Origin: PLanc-01 sp035342095 | GTDB lineage: Bacteria > Planctomycetota > Phycisphaerae > Sedimentisphaerales > Anaerobacaceae | Direction: 5' to 3' | Length of the DNA stretch: 64,000 bases | NCBI GenBank assembly: GCA_035342095.1 | Contig: DAOQWL010000011.1 | Coordinates: 1 to 64,000, forward strand | In this document: positions 26,412 through 34,821 of the stretch, piece by piece | Numbering within the stretch: position 1 is the first letter of the stretch | Layout of the letters: every line of letters starts with the position of its first letter | Made by a program: the position numbers and the translations under genes | The notes under the pieces: model-generated | Database searches by the model: none | What the model was told of the DNA's origin: nothing | The model's input: the letters and a program-made list of their open reading frames with translations, nothing else

Positions 26412-26614
26412 CCCTTTCACTCCTGCAACGAATCCACACTCGTGACAGCCCCAAGACGATCTACCGGGAGGCTGTCTTCTGGACAAGATAGTCGTGCCTG
26501 CCTTCCTGCTATTTCAACCCGATTCGCACTGATCGAAAGCCGAAGAATCAATCTCCAGTCTGTCCATCCGACATACCCCTACTGATGCGCGAAACGACGC
26601 GAATAGAACTCAAC

Positions 26615-26863
26615 TCAACAGGAGGCGGCCCTCACCGAATCCTCATAGAGCGTGTCTGGGCAGATGTCCTGCTCGTGCAGCCATACGCCGGTACCCTCTT
26701 CGGCACGCGCCTGTTTGAAGTAGTCGACGTCGCGGAATTCTGTGAATACGCCAACATCGAGAAGATGGCTGCAATCGAAGACTCTCGTTTCACCGTTCGT
26801 GAAGGTGATTTCCAGTCTGTAGCCATCCCTGGCTGCAACATCTCTGACTCTCGGATTCATCAT
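26615..26863 (-). CDS. DUF2442 domain protein
   Basis: 82 residues: VRDVAARDGYRLEITFTNGE, TRVFDCSHLL, WLHEQDICPDTLYEDS. These match the small DUF2442 fold, whose conserved end is D-I-x-P-D-T-LYE. Such proteins often accompany toxin-antitoxin DUF4160 partners, but no partner is seen here. Two adjacent ATGs are possible starts. Cytoplasmic; function unknown. Confidence 0.75.
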   Translation of the reverse strand: MMNPRVRDVAARDGYRLEITFTNGETRVFDCSHLLDVGVFTEFRDVDYFKQARAEEGTGVWLHEQDICPDTLYEDSVRAASC

Positions 26864-27073
26864 TCACCTCAGCGGCTCAACTCGGAACGGTTGCCGAGAA
26901 CCTGGCCGTGAACTACGCCATTCGCCGGACGATTATAGCATCCGCGACAGAACTGACCAAGGGGCAAAACCTCGCCAAGCAGGGCAGCAGAAGGGAACAT
27001 GCGATTGCCCTGCCCCGCCGAGGCCGCCGGGGGTGTACGACAAGATCGTGGCAGGACCGACCTGGAGGCTCCG

Positions 27074-27166
27074 GGTGCCACGCCCAAGCGCAGCTTGAGC
27101 GTGTCTTCCCGCGCCGAGACGTGAATCGGAACAAGCACGCTCAAAGCAAGTTTGAGCGTGGCACCC
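27074..27166. repeat. Repeat family B copy 2, intergenic
   Basis: 93 bp, starting GGTGCCACGCCCAAGCG and ending TTTGAGCGTGGCACCC. The arms are complementary, so the whole forms a long imperfect hairpin. It is homologous along its length to the 92-bp copy inside batC; only the middle differs. Confidence 0.85.
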
Positions 27167-27186
27167 ATCCCATTTGCGTTCGTCGC

Positions 27187-27216
27187 CCGGATGCTTCACT
27201 TCGTTCAGCATGACAA
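27187..27216. repeat. Repeat family F copy 2
   Basis: Thirty bases identical to the copy next to the DUF58 start codon, 21 bases after the end of the family B copy. Confidence 0.85.
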
Positions 27217-27279
27217 TCCCACCGTGCGTGCCATAGAACATGGTCACACCCCGCCCCGCGCAAATCGCAGAGAGGGTTT

Positions 27280-27307
27280 TTGCCTTTTGCGGGCGGGCTG
27301 CTACAAT
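27280..27307 (+). promoter_or_regulatory. Predicted sigma-70 promoter of uvrA
   Basis: TTGCCT and TACAAT separated by 16 bases, about 100 bases upstream of the uvrA start. No LexA-type box was recognised beside it. Confidence 0.55.
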
Positions 27308-27403
27308 GTATTGTTTGTGCCGACCCGCGAGAGACGGGGGCGCTACCTCAGGTGGGGTTCGTATCACAAGAAGCAAGATCGAAGACGCTGGTTCGTTGAA
27401 TAT

Positions 27404-30250
27404 ATGATTGAGCACACGGAAAAGGTCATTCGGATCGAGGGGGCCTCGGAGCACAACCTCAAGAATATCAGTCTGGACATCCCGCGCGACAAGCTCGTCG
27501 TGATTACGGGCATCAGCGGTTCGGGCAAAAGCTCGCTGGCGTTCGACACGATCTACGCGGAGGGGCGGCGCAAATACGTCGAATCGCTCAGCGCGTACGC
27601 CAGGCAGTTCTTAGAGCAGATGCAAAAACCCGCGGTGAACGAGATCTCCGGCCTGCCGCCCACCATCGCCATCGAGCAGCGAAGCGCCAGCAGCAATCCG
27701 CGTTCGACCGTGGCAACGACGACGGAGATCTACGATTACTTCCGGCTGCTCTTCGCCCGGGTGGGCCAGCCGCACTGTTGGGTCTGCGGACGCGAGATCA
27801 CCAGCCAGCATTCCTCCCAGATCGTCGAATCGATTCTCGCTCGTCTCGAGGGGACCAAGATCCAGGTCTGCGCCCCGCTCATTCGCGGCAAGAAGGGCGA
27901 GCACAAAGACGTCTTCGCCAACATCCAGCGGGAGGGCTTCGTCCGCGTCCGCGTGGACGGCACCGTCTACGACCTCCGCAACGTGCCCGACTTGAACAAG
28001 AACCAGAAGCATGACATCGCAGCGGTCGTGGATCGGCTCATCCTCCGAGAAGGCATCCGCACCCGCCTGGCGGACTCCGTCGAGACCGCGTTGAAGCTCG
28101 CCGAGGGGATTCTGCTCGCCCTCATCCAGGAGCCCGCCGGGACTGACAAGGGCAACGAGGGTGATGGCAAGTGGGAGGAAGTCATCTACAGCGAGCGGTT
28201 TGCCTGTCCCGAGCATCCGGAGGCCTGCCTGGAGGAGCTTTCGCCCAGGCTGTTCAGCTTCAACAGCCCGTTCGGCGCGTGCAGGAGCTGCGACGGACTC
28301 GGCACCATCCTGGAGTTCGATCCGGACCTGATCGTCCCGGACAAGAGCGTTTCGCTCGAGAACGGCGCCGTCACCGCCTGGCGCGGCAGCGGCAAGCGCA
28401 TGAACATCTATTATAACCGGCTCATCAAGCGGTTCTGTCGGGACACAGGAATCAGCAAGGCCGTCCCCTACCAGGAGATCCCCAAGGACATCCAGCGCCT
28501 GCTCATGTATGGCACGGCCGAGGGAGACGAGCAGAAGTACGGCGTCTGGTTCGAGGGCGTCATCCCGAACCTGGACCGACGCTGGAAGAACACGACCAGC
28601 GAATACGTCAAGACCCGCCTGCACGGGTACCTCTCCGAGCAGCCGTGCCAGGCCTGCCACGGCGCCAGGCTCCGCCCGGAGGTCGTCGCGGTCACCGTCG
28701 GAGGCAAGAGCATCAGCGACCTCAGCAGGTTGAGCGTCGAGCAGGCCCGTCAGTTCTTCGACGAATTGAAGCTCAATCCCGAGCAGACGATCATCGCTGC
28801 CCAGATCCTCAAGGAAATCAAGGCCCGCCTGCAATTCCTGCTCGACGTGGGGTTGGGCTACCTGACGCTCGACCGCATGAGCAGCACCCTGGCGGGCGGC
28901 GAGGCCCAGCGAATCCGCCTGGCCACCCAGGTCGGCAGCGGCCTGGTCGGCGTCTGCTACGTGCTCGACGAGCCCACCATCGGCCTGCACAAGCGCGACA
29001 ACGACCGGCTCCTCGGCATCCTCCAGACGCTGGCCAGGATCGGCAACACGGTGATCGTCGTCGAGCACGACGAGGACATCATGCGGGCGGCAGACCACAT
29101 CATCGACATCGGTCCCGCAGCAGGCGCCCACGGCGGCGAGATCATCGCCCAGGGCGACTACGACGACATCATCCGCTCGCCCACCTCCCTCACCGGCGAG
29201 TACCTCAGCGGCCGAAAGAGCATCGTCGTCCCCCCTAAGCGGCGCTCGTATTCGCTCAGGAAGTGCATCGAGGTCAAGGGCGCCGCGGAGCACAATCTCA
29301 AGAGCATAGATGTGAAATTCCCGCTGGGCGTCTTCATCTGCGTCACCGGCGTCTCGGGCTCGGGCAAGAGCACGCTCATCAACCACATCCTCCTGCGCGG
29401 TCTCAAGCGCCACCTGTACCAGTCCCGCGAGAAGCCCGGCGCGTACAAGAACATCCTCGGCATTTCGCAGATCGACAAGGTGATCGAGATCGACCAGTCG
29501 CCCATCGGCAAGACCCCGCGAAGCAATCCCGCGACGTACACCGGCGTGTTCGACCTCATCCGCAAGCTCTTCGCGATGACCCGCGAGGCCAAGATCCGCG
29601 GGTACACCGCCGGAAGGTTCAGCTTCAACGTCAAGGGCGGACGCTGCGAGTCCTGCCGCGGCCAGGGCACCAAGAAGATCGAGATGCACTTTCTGCCCGA
29701 TGTCTACGTCACCTGCCAGGACTGCAAGGGCACGCGGTTCAACCCCGAGACGCTCCAGATCACCTACAAAGGCAAGAACATCGCGGACGTGCTCGACATG
29801 CGAATCGAGGACTCCGTCGAGTATTTCGCCAACTTCCCGCCCATCGTCCGCGTGCTCAAGACGCTCACCGACGTCGGACTGGGCTATGTCCAGCTCGGCC
29901 AGTCCTCCACCACGCTCTCCGGCGGCGAGGCCCAGCGAGTCAAGCTCTCCGCGGAGTTGGGCAAAGCCTCGACCGGGCGCACCCTCTATCTGCTCGACGA
30001 GCCGACCACCGGCCTGCACTTCGCGGACATCCACAACCTCCTGGGCGTTCTGCAGAAACTGGTGGACCTGGGCAATACGGTCGTCGTAATCGAACACAAC
30101 CTTGATGTCATCAAGACTGCGGACTATATAATAGACCTCGGTCCCGAGGGCGGCAACGCCGGCGGAACCGTCGTGGCCGCCGGACCGCCCGAGGAGATCG
30201 TGAAAGTGCCGGGCAGCTACACCGGCAGATTCCTGAAGGCGAAACTGTAG
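27404..30250 (+). CDS. uvrA: Excinuclease ABC subunit A (UvrA)
   Basis: 948 residues, normal length. Damage-recognition ATPase of nucleotide excision repair. Two ABC modules: Walker A GISGSGKSSLAFDTIYAEG and GVSGSGKSTLINHILLRG; signatures LAGGEAQRIRLATQ and LSGGEAQRVKLSAELG; Walker B VLDEPTIGLHKRDND and LLDEPTTGLHFADIH. The second zinc module is intact (CESCRGQG, CQDCKG). The first has CPEH where CPxC is common, with CRSCDGLG following. The start MIEHTEKVIRIEG is the first ATG giving the family N-terminus; the frame is open upstream without homology. Confidence 0.97.
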   Translation: MIEHTEKVIRIEGASEHNLKNISLDIPRDKLVVITGISGSGKSSLAFDTIYAEGRRKYVESLSAYARQFLEQMQKPAVNEISGLPPTIAIEQRSASSNPRSTVATTTEIYDYFRLLFARVGQPHCWVCGREITSQHSSQIVESILARLEGTKIQVCAPLIRGKKGEHKDVFANIQREGFVRVRVDGTVYDLRNVPDLNKNQKHDIAAVVDRLILREGIRTRLADSVETALKLAEGILLALIQEPAGTDKGNEGDGKWEEVIYSERFACPEHPEACLEELSPRLFSFNSPFGACRSCDGLGTILEFDPDLIVPDKSVSLENGAVTAWRGSGKRMNIYYNRLIKRFCRDTGISKAVPYQEIPKDIQRLLMYGTAEGDEQKYGVWFEGVIPNLDRRWKNTTSEYVKTRLHGYLSEQPCQACHGARLRPEVVAVTVGGKSISDLSRLSVEQARQFFDELKLNPEQTIIAAQILKEIKARLQFLLDVGLGYLTLDRMSSTLAGGEAQRIRLATQVGSGLVGVCYVLDEPTIGLHKRDNDRLLGILQTLARIGNTVIVVEHDEDIMRAADHIIDIGPAAGAHGGEIIAQGDYDDIIRSPTSLTGEYLSGRKSIVVPPKRRSYSLRKCIEVKGAAEHNLKSIDVKFPLGVFICVTGVSGSGKSTLINHILLRGLKRHLYQSREKPGAYKNILGISQIDKVIEIDQSPIGKTPRSNPATYTGVFDLIRKLFAMTREAKIRGYTAGRFSFNVKGGRCESCRGQGTKKIEMHFLPDVYVTCQDCKGTRFNPETLQITYKGKNIADVLDMRIEDSVEYFANFPPIVRVLKTLTDVGLGYVQLGQSSTTLSGGEAQRVKLSAELGKASTGRTLYLLDEPTTGLHFADIHNLLGVLQKLVDLGNTVVVIEHNLDVIKTADYIIDLGPEGGNAGGTVVAAGPPEEIVKVPGSYTGRFLKAKL

Positions 30251-30254
30251 CAGC

Positions 30255-30330
30255 TTACTATTTACCATTGACGATTTACGATTTGGCTTCGCATCTCAAA
30301 TGGTAAATAGTAAATCGCAAATAGTAAATT
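30255..30330. repeat. AT-rich palindromic spacer, family G copy 1
   Basis: TTACTATTTACCATTGACG and related heptamer-like units (GATTTAC) are mirrored by complementary AATAGTAAATCGCAAATAG. The AT-rich block stands out in this GC-rich region. It ends directly at the ribosome-binding site of the next gene. Confidence 0.7.
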
Positions 30331-30393
30331 CCAGGAGGTGACATCATTCAAACCGAACGGCCAACCATTCCGCCGCGACAGTGGGAGTTCGAG

Positions 30394-33048
30394 TTGAGCA
30401 GCATCGAGGACCTCCGGCGTTTGAATGCGCAGTTGGGGACTTCCGTCGATGCCATCGAGGACGTCTCCATCCTCGCACGGCCCGTCGAGTTCGCCGGCCT
30501 GACCATCCCCAACTCGCTGGCGGTGCAGCCGATGGAAGGCTGCGACGGCGACGCCCAGGGCCGGCCCGACGACCTGACGGTCCGACGATACGAGCGGTTC
30601 GCCGCCGGCGGCGCGGGACTGATCTGGGCGGAGGCCATCGCAGTACTCGAAGAGGCCCGCGCCAATCCCCGCCAGCTCTGGCTCCACCAGGGCAGCAAGG
30701 AGGCCTTCCGCGCCATGGTCCGTCGGGCACGGGACAAAGCCGCTCTGGCCAACGGGTCCGCTCACAGGCCGGTGATCGTCGCACAGTTGACCCATTCGGG
30801 CCGATACAGCAAGCCGGGCCCAGTCCCCAAGCCGATCATCCCACAGCGGGATCCCTACCGCGACCCGATGGCGCCGCAGCCCAGGCCCGATACGAACCGC
30901 AAGAGCCGAATCCCCGACGATTGGCCGATCGTCACGGACGATTACCTCGACCGGCTCCAAGACGCCTACGTCGAAGCGGCTCGCATTGCATTCGAGGTCG
31001 GTTTCGACGCGGTCGACATCAAGTCGTGTCACGGCTATCTCATCAACGAGCTTCTCGCCTGTCACAACCGACCCGGCAAGTACGGCGGGTCGTTCGAGAA
31101 CCGCACGCGGTTCATGCTCAGCGCGATCGACCGCATCCGCGAGACAATCGGCGAGAAGGCCCGGATCGTCACGCGGATGGGCATCTATGATGCGATTCCC
31201 TACCCCTACGGCTGGGGCGTGGACAAAGACGACTACACCAAGCCGGACCTGACCGAGCCCAAGAAGCTGATCGCCCTGCTTCGTCAACGAGGCGTCCGAC
31301 TCATCGACATTACCATCGCCAATCCGTACTACAATCCGCACGTGGGCCGGCCGTTCAACGAGCCCATCGTCGGTGGGTACGCTGAGCCGGAGCATCCGCT
31401 GGCAGGCGTGGCGAGACTCATCAATGTGACGGCCGAGGTTCAGAAGGAATTCCCCGATATAGCCTTCGTGGGCACCGGCTATAGCTGGCTGCGGACGCTT
31501 TTCGCCAACGTCGGCGCCGCGAGCAAAGCCAGCGGCCTGGCGACCTTGATCGGGGCAGGCCGGATGGGGTTCGCCTATCCCGACTTCGCGCGGGACATCG
31601 TCCGCGACCGTCGGATGTACGCGGAGAAAGTGTGCGTTGGGTGCAGCGCATGCACGCAGATCATGCGGGACGGCGGTCGGACCGGATGCGTCGTGCGGGA
31701 CAACGAGGTCTACGGCCCGATCTTCCGTCGCGGACGCATGAGCGACAAGGACAACCTGCTGCGACTGGCGGCTGCCTGCCGCAAGTGCCAGGAGGCGACG
31801 TGCCAGTTGGGCTGCCCCGCCGGGATCGAGATCCCGCAGTTCATCAGCCTGTTCCTCGAAGGCAAGGAGCGAGAGGCCTACGAGACCATCCGCAAAGCCA
31901 ACGTCTTCCCCGAGGTCTGCGCCTGGTTGTGCCCGGTCGAGCAGCAGTGCCAGGGCAACTGCCTGCAACAGTTCATCGGCGACGGTCCCCTGCCCATCGC
32001 GGACATCCAGCGGTATCTCGCGTCGCAGGCGAACAAGAACGGCTGGTCCAAGCTGCGAATCCCTGCGAAAGCCACCGGCAGGAAGGTCGCGATCGTCGGC
32101 GCCGGTCCCGCGGGTCTGGCGTGCGCCGCCGGGTTGCTGGAAGCGGGCCACGCGGTGACGATCTTCGACAGGAGCACCGCCCTGGGCGGCATGGTCGAAT
32201 CCGTCATCCCGACCGACCGCCAGAACACCGCCCTCAAGAACGAGATGGCCGCGATCTTCGCCGAGGTGCCGAAGGACCGGATGAGCCTGTCGCTCGGCAA
32301 GGAACTCGACTCGCAGCACAACCTGGACACGATCCTGGCCCAGGGCTTCGACGCCGCCTTCATCGGGCTGGGTCTGCCCCAGTCCGTAGGGTGGGTTCTC
32401 AACCCACGTGTTCCCCCGGCCGGTGCGCACTTGACGCTCGATGGGCTCTGGAACGCGATGGACTTCCTGTCCTTGGCCAAGCAGGATCACAGGTTGGACC
32501 TCGCAGGCAAATCCATCGCGGTCATCGGTGGCGGCAACACCGCGATGGACGTGGCAGTCACCGCCGCCCGGGCCGGGGCAAGGGACGTCTATGTGGTCTA
32601 CCGTCGATCCTTCAAGGAGATGCCCGCGTGGGACGCCGAACGGGACCGGGCGATGGCCGCAGGGGTCCACTTCCTCATCCTGACGCAGCCGCTTGAGTAC
32701 ACGTCGCGCGACGGGAAACTCACCGGGATCAAGCTGTGCCCGACCCGGCTCGGCGAACCGGACAGCAGCGGCCGGCGCAGACCCGAGCCGCTCGAATCCA
32801 GCGCGTACGAGCTGAATATGGACGTTGTGGTCGAAGCCATCGGACAGGCGGCGCCGGAGGGCATCGAGAAAGTCCTGCCGGGCGTTCAGTTCGACCGAGG
32901 ACTCATCCGGACGCAGTCCGGGACGCTCGCCACATCCCGGCCGGGCGTCTTTGCCGGCGGGGACATCGTTCGAGGGGCATCGACCGTCGTGGCCGCTGTC
33001 GCGGACGGTATGAGAGCCGCCAGGGAAATCGATCAGTTTCTCAAGTAG
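30394..33048 (+). CDS. OYE-family flavin oxidoreductase fused to a GltD-like NAD(P) oxidoreductase
   Basis: 884 residues. Residues 1-410 are an NADH:flavin oxidoreductase barrel of the Old Yellow Enzyme/dienoyl-CoA reductase type (FAGLTIPNSLAVQPMEGCDG, VAQLTHSGRYS, DIKSCHGYLINELL, NRTRFML) with a 4Fe-4S motif CVGCSACTQIM. Residues 450-884 resemble the glutamate synthase small subunit: a Cys-rich N-domain (CRKCQEATCQLGCPAGIEIP, CAWLCPVEQQCQGNC), the FAD site VAIVGAGPAGLACAAGLLEA and the NAD(P) site IAVIGGGNTAMDV. The start given is TTG with GGGAG six bases upstream. AGGAGGTGA followed by ATC-ATT lies 13-14 codons earlier and may mark a non-AUG start. A family D repeat is translated within the GltD part. 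Substrate unknown. Confidence 0.85.
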   Translation: MSSIEDLRRLNAQLGTSVDAIEDVSILARPVEFAGLTIPNSLAVQPMEGCDGDAQGRPDDLTVRRYERFAAGGAGLIWAEAIAVLEEARANPRQLWLHQGSKEAFRAMVRRARDKAALANGSAHRPVIVAQLTHSGRYSKPGPVPKPIIPQRDPYRDPMAPQPRPDTNRKSRIPDDWPIVTDDYLDRLQDAYVEAARIAFEVGFDAVDIKSCHGYLINELLACHNRPGKYGGSFENRTRFMLSAIDRIRETIGEKARIVTRMGIYDAIPYPYGWGVDKDDYTKPDLTEPKKLIALLRQRGVRLIDITIANPYYNPHVGRPFNEPIVGGYAEPEHPLAGVARLINVTAEVQKEFPDIAFVGTGYSWLRTLFANVGAASKASGLATLIGAGRMGFAYPDFARDIVRDRRMYAEKVCVGCSACTQIMRDGGRTGCVVRDNEVYGPIFRRGRMSDKDNLLRLAAACRKCQEATCQLGCPAGIEIPQFISLFLEGKEREAYETIRKANVFPEVCAWLCPVEQQCQGNCLQQFIGDGPLPIADIQRYLASQANKNGWSKLRIPAKATGRKVAIVGAGPAGLACAAGLLEAGHAVTIFDRSTALGGMVESVIPTDRQNTALKNEMAAIFAEVPKDRMSLSLGKELDSQHNLDTILAQGFDAAFIGLGLPQSVGWVLNPRVPPAGAHLTLDGLWNAMDFLSLAKQDHRLDLAGKSIAVIGGGNTAMDVAVTAARAGARDVYVVYRRSFKEMPAWDAERDRAMAAGVHFLILTQPLEYTSRDGKLTGIKLCPTRLGEPDSSGRRRPEPLESSAYELNMDVVVEAIGQAAPEGIEKVLPGVQFDRGLIRTQSGTLATSRPGVFAGGDIVRGASTVVAAVADGMRAAREIDQFLK
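32385..32408. repeat. Repeat family D, inside OYE-GltD gene
   Basis: CGTAGGGTGGGTT, then CTC, then AACCCACG: seven-base perfect arms. It is translated as SVGWVLNP in a loop of the GltD-like domain. The GTAGGGTG start is shared with family C. Confidence 0.65.
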
Positions 33049-33101
33049 CATGGGCGTCCCGCCCATGAATTGGGGATCACGGGCAAGATGCCCGTGCTGC
33101 G
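33045..33101. repeat. Repeat family E copy 1, supplies a stop codon
   Basis: 57 bp with two hairpins, CATGGGCG-TCC-CGCCCATG and CACGGGCA-AGA-TGCCCGTG, enclosed by GTAGCA/TGCTGC. The TAG near its left end is the stop codon of the OYE-GltD gene. A close copy follows the GH36 gene. Confidence 0.8.
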
Positions 33102-33116
33102 AAAGAAAGGACCATC

Positions 33117-33887
33117 ATGGCAGACCGATCCGTTGCCATCGTCACCGGCGCCAGTCGGGGTATCGGCCGCAGCGTCGCGCTGGAATTGGCTTCGTTAGGT
33201 TATGACTTGGTCGTCAATCGGGCCCAGGAGCAGGAGCCGGAGGTACTGAATGAGGCATCGGCGCTCGGCGCCCATTGCGAGTTCGTCGCCGGCAGTATCG
33301 CCGAGGCGCCGACGAGACAGCGAATCGTGGACATGGCAAAGGCTCGGTTCGGCCGATGCGACCTGCTCGTCAACAACGCAGGCACCGGTCCGGCCAAGCG
33401 GCTCGACATTCTCGAAGCCACTGAGGAAAGCTTCGACCGGGTCCTGGGCATCAATCTCAAGGGCCCCTACTTCCTGACGCAGCTCGTCGCGAACTGGATG
33501 GTCCAGCAGCGAAAGGAACACTCGGACCGGCCCTTGCGGATCGTCAATATCGGCTCGATCTCCGCCTATACCAGCTCCCCCTCGCGCGGCGAATACTGTG
33601 TCAGCAAGGCGGGGATCGCGATGATGACCAGGCTCTACGCGGACCGCCTGGCCGAGCACAATATCGGCGTCTTCGAGGTCAGTCCGGGCATTATCGAGAC
33701 GGACATGACCCGCGTGGTGAAGGACAAATACGACAAGCTGATCGCCGACGGACTGACGCCGATCCGCCGATGGGGCAGGCCCGAGGACGTGGCGAAGGCC
33801 GTCGGCGCGATCGCAGAAGGCCGACTCGATTTCTCGACCGGGACCGTCATCCACGTCGATGGCGGCTTCCACTTGAGAAGACTCTAG
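33117..33887 (+). CDS. Short-chain dehydrogenase/reductase
   Basis: 256 residues, classical SDR. Nucleotide motif TGASRGIG, structural LVNNAG, catalytic Ser in NIGSISAY and Tyr-Lys in EYCVSKAG, C-terminus HVDGGFHLRRL. It is annotated in many genomes as 3-oxoacyl-ACP reductase-like. With an aldolase and a keto-sugar-acid kinase nearby, a role in reducing a keto-uronate or dehydrogenating a sugar acid (KduD-like) is more likely, by inference. AAAGGA lies five bases before the ATG. It begins 15 bases after a family E repeat. Confidence 0.88.
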   Translation: MADRSVAIVTGASRGIGRSVALELASLGYDLVVNRAQEQEPEVLNEASALGAHCEFVAGSIAEAPTRQRIVDMAKARFGRCDLLVNNAGTGPAKRLDILEATEESFDRVLGINLKGPYFLTQLVANWMVQQRKEHSDRPLRIVNIGSISAYTSSPSRGEYCVSKAGIAMMTRLYADRLAEHNIGVFEVSPGIIETDMTRVVKDKYDKLIADGLTPIRRWGRPEDVAKAVGAIAEGRLDFSTGTVIHVDGGFHLRRL

Positions 33888-33888
33888 G

Positions 33889-33993
33889 ATTTATGACTTA
33901 CGATTTACTATTTACGATTTGAGGGCCGTGTGCATTGGCTCGCTCCGAAACACTGAGCCGGCGAAGCCAAATCGTAAATCGCAAATAGTAAAT
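33889..33993. repeat. AT-rich palindromic spacer, family G copy 2
   Basis: GACTTACGATTTACTATTTACGATTT on the left (given here as overlapping TTACGATTT units) mirrors AAATCGTAAATCGCAAATAG on the right. They enclose a GC-richer core with GCTCGC and GGCGAAGCC. It separates the SDR and aldolase genes. Confidence 0.75.
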
Positions 33994-34015
33994 CACCAAT
34001 TTCGGTGAGGGGCTC

Positions 34016-34801
34016 ATGGATATCAAAACGGCAATCGTCACACTGATCCGTGACGGTTTCATTCTCGTCTTCAACCAGGACAAGCTCGACATCGTCCGGA
34101 CCGCCCAGGCCCTCGTCGAAGCGGGAGTCAACAACATGGAAGTCACGTGCCGGATCAAGAGGCCCCTGGAGAAGCTTGCGAGACTCCGCAAGGAGATGCC
34201 CGACTTCGTCGCAGGCTCCGCCAGCCTGATCGACTGGCCCGGCATGACCTCGGTCTACAACCACGCGCACCCGGACGATCCGCTGCCCACCCTCCAGCAC
34301 GTGGTCGATGCCGGCGCGTGCTACCTGGTCTCTGCGGTGAACTTCAGCGACACAGGCTACAAGCGATTCGCGGGACGCATGGCGATGATCCCCGGCTGCG
34401 GCAGCGCCACCGAGGTCGTCACCCAATTCGCCAAGGGCGCGAACCTCTGCAAGGTCTTCCCGGCCAAGGAGCTGGGCGGTCCGGCGTTTATCGAGGCCAT
34501 CGACCCTGCTCTGCACAAGATGATCAGTCTGGTCCCCACGGGCGGCACGACCGCCGCCAACATCCCCGACTACGTCAACGCCGGGGTGCTGGTGCTGGGC
34601 GGCTCTTTCAGCATGATCGAGAAGGCCACGATGAAGAAGATTGTCGAAGAACAAGACTACAAGCTGCTCGCCAGAGAGCTTTCGGTCGTAAAACGTCTGA
34701 TCGACGAAGTGCGGGCGAAGAAGTACCCCGGCCTCAACTTGGCGACCGCGTCGCTCGAAGAGGTCATCGCGAAGACCGGCCGCAACTTCAACCTTCCATG
34801 A
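34016..34801 (+). CDS. KDPG/KHG-type aldolase
   Basis: 261 residues. A class I aldolase of the Eda family cleaving 2-keto-3-deoxy-6-phosphogluconate or a similar acid to pyruvate and an aldehyde phosphate. Seen: the Glu in NNMEVTCRIKRP, the Schiff-base Lys in ANLCKVFPAKELGG, the phosphate region ISLVPTGGTTAANIPDYV and GVLVLGGSFSM. It is longer than Eda (about 210) because of a C-terminal helical extension (KLLARELSVVKRLIDEVRAK). GAGGGG precedes the ATG. It pairs naturally with the kinase downstream to complete a KDG to KDPG to pyruvate route (inference). Confidence 0.85.
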   Translation: MDIKTAIVTLIRDGFILVFNQDKLDIVRTAQALVEAGVNNMEVTCRIKRPLEKLARLRKEMPDFVAGSASLIDWPGMTSVYNHAHPDDPLPTLQHVVDAGACYLVSAVNFSDTGYKRFAGRMAMIPGCGSATEVVTQFAKGANLCKVFPAKELGGPAFIEAIDPALHKMISLVPTGGTTAANIPDYVNAGVLVLGGSFSMIEKATMKKIVEEQDYKLLARELSVVKRLIDEVRAKKYPGLNLATASLEEVIAKTGRNFNLP

Positions 34802-34821
34802 CACGCACGGGAGCAAGACGT

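Larger units (their letters stand above)
26864..27403. other. Repeat-rich intergenic region upstream of uvrA
   Basis: Contains a family B copy, a family F copy and the predicted uvrA promoter. The rest holds no convincing gene. It lies between genes on opposite strands and looks like a landing zone for repeats. Confidence 0.6.
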
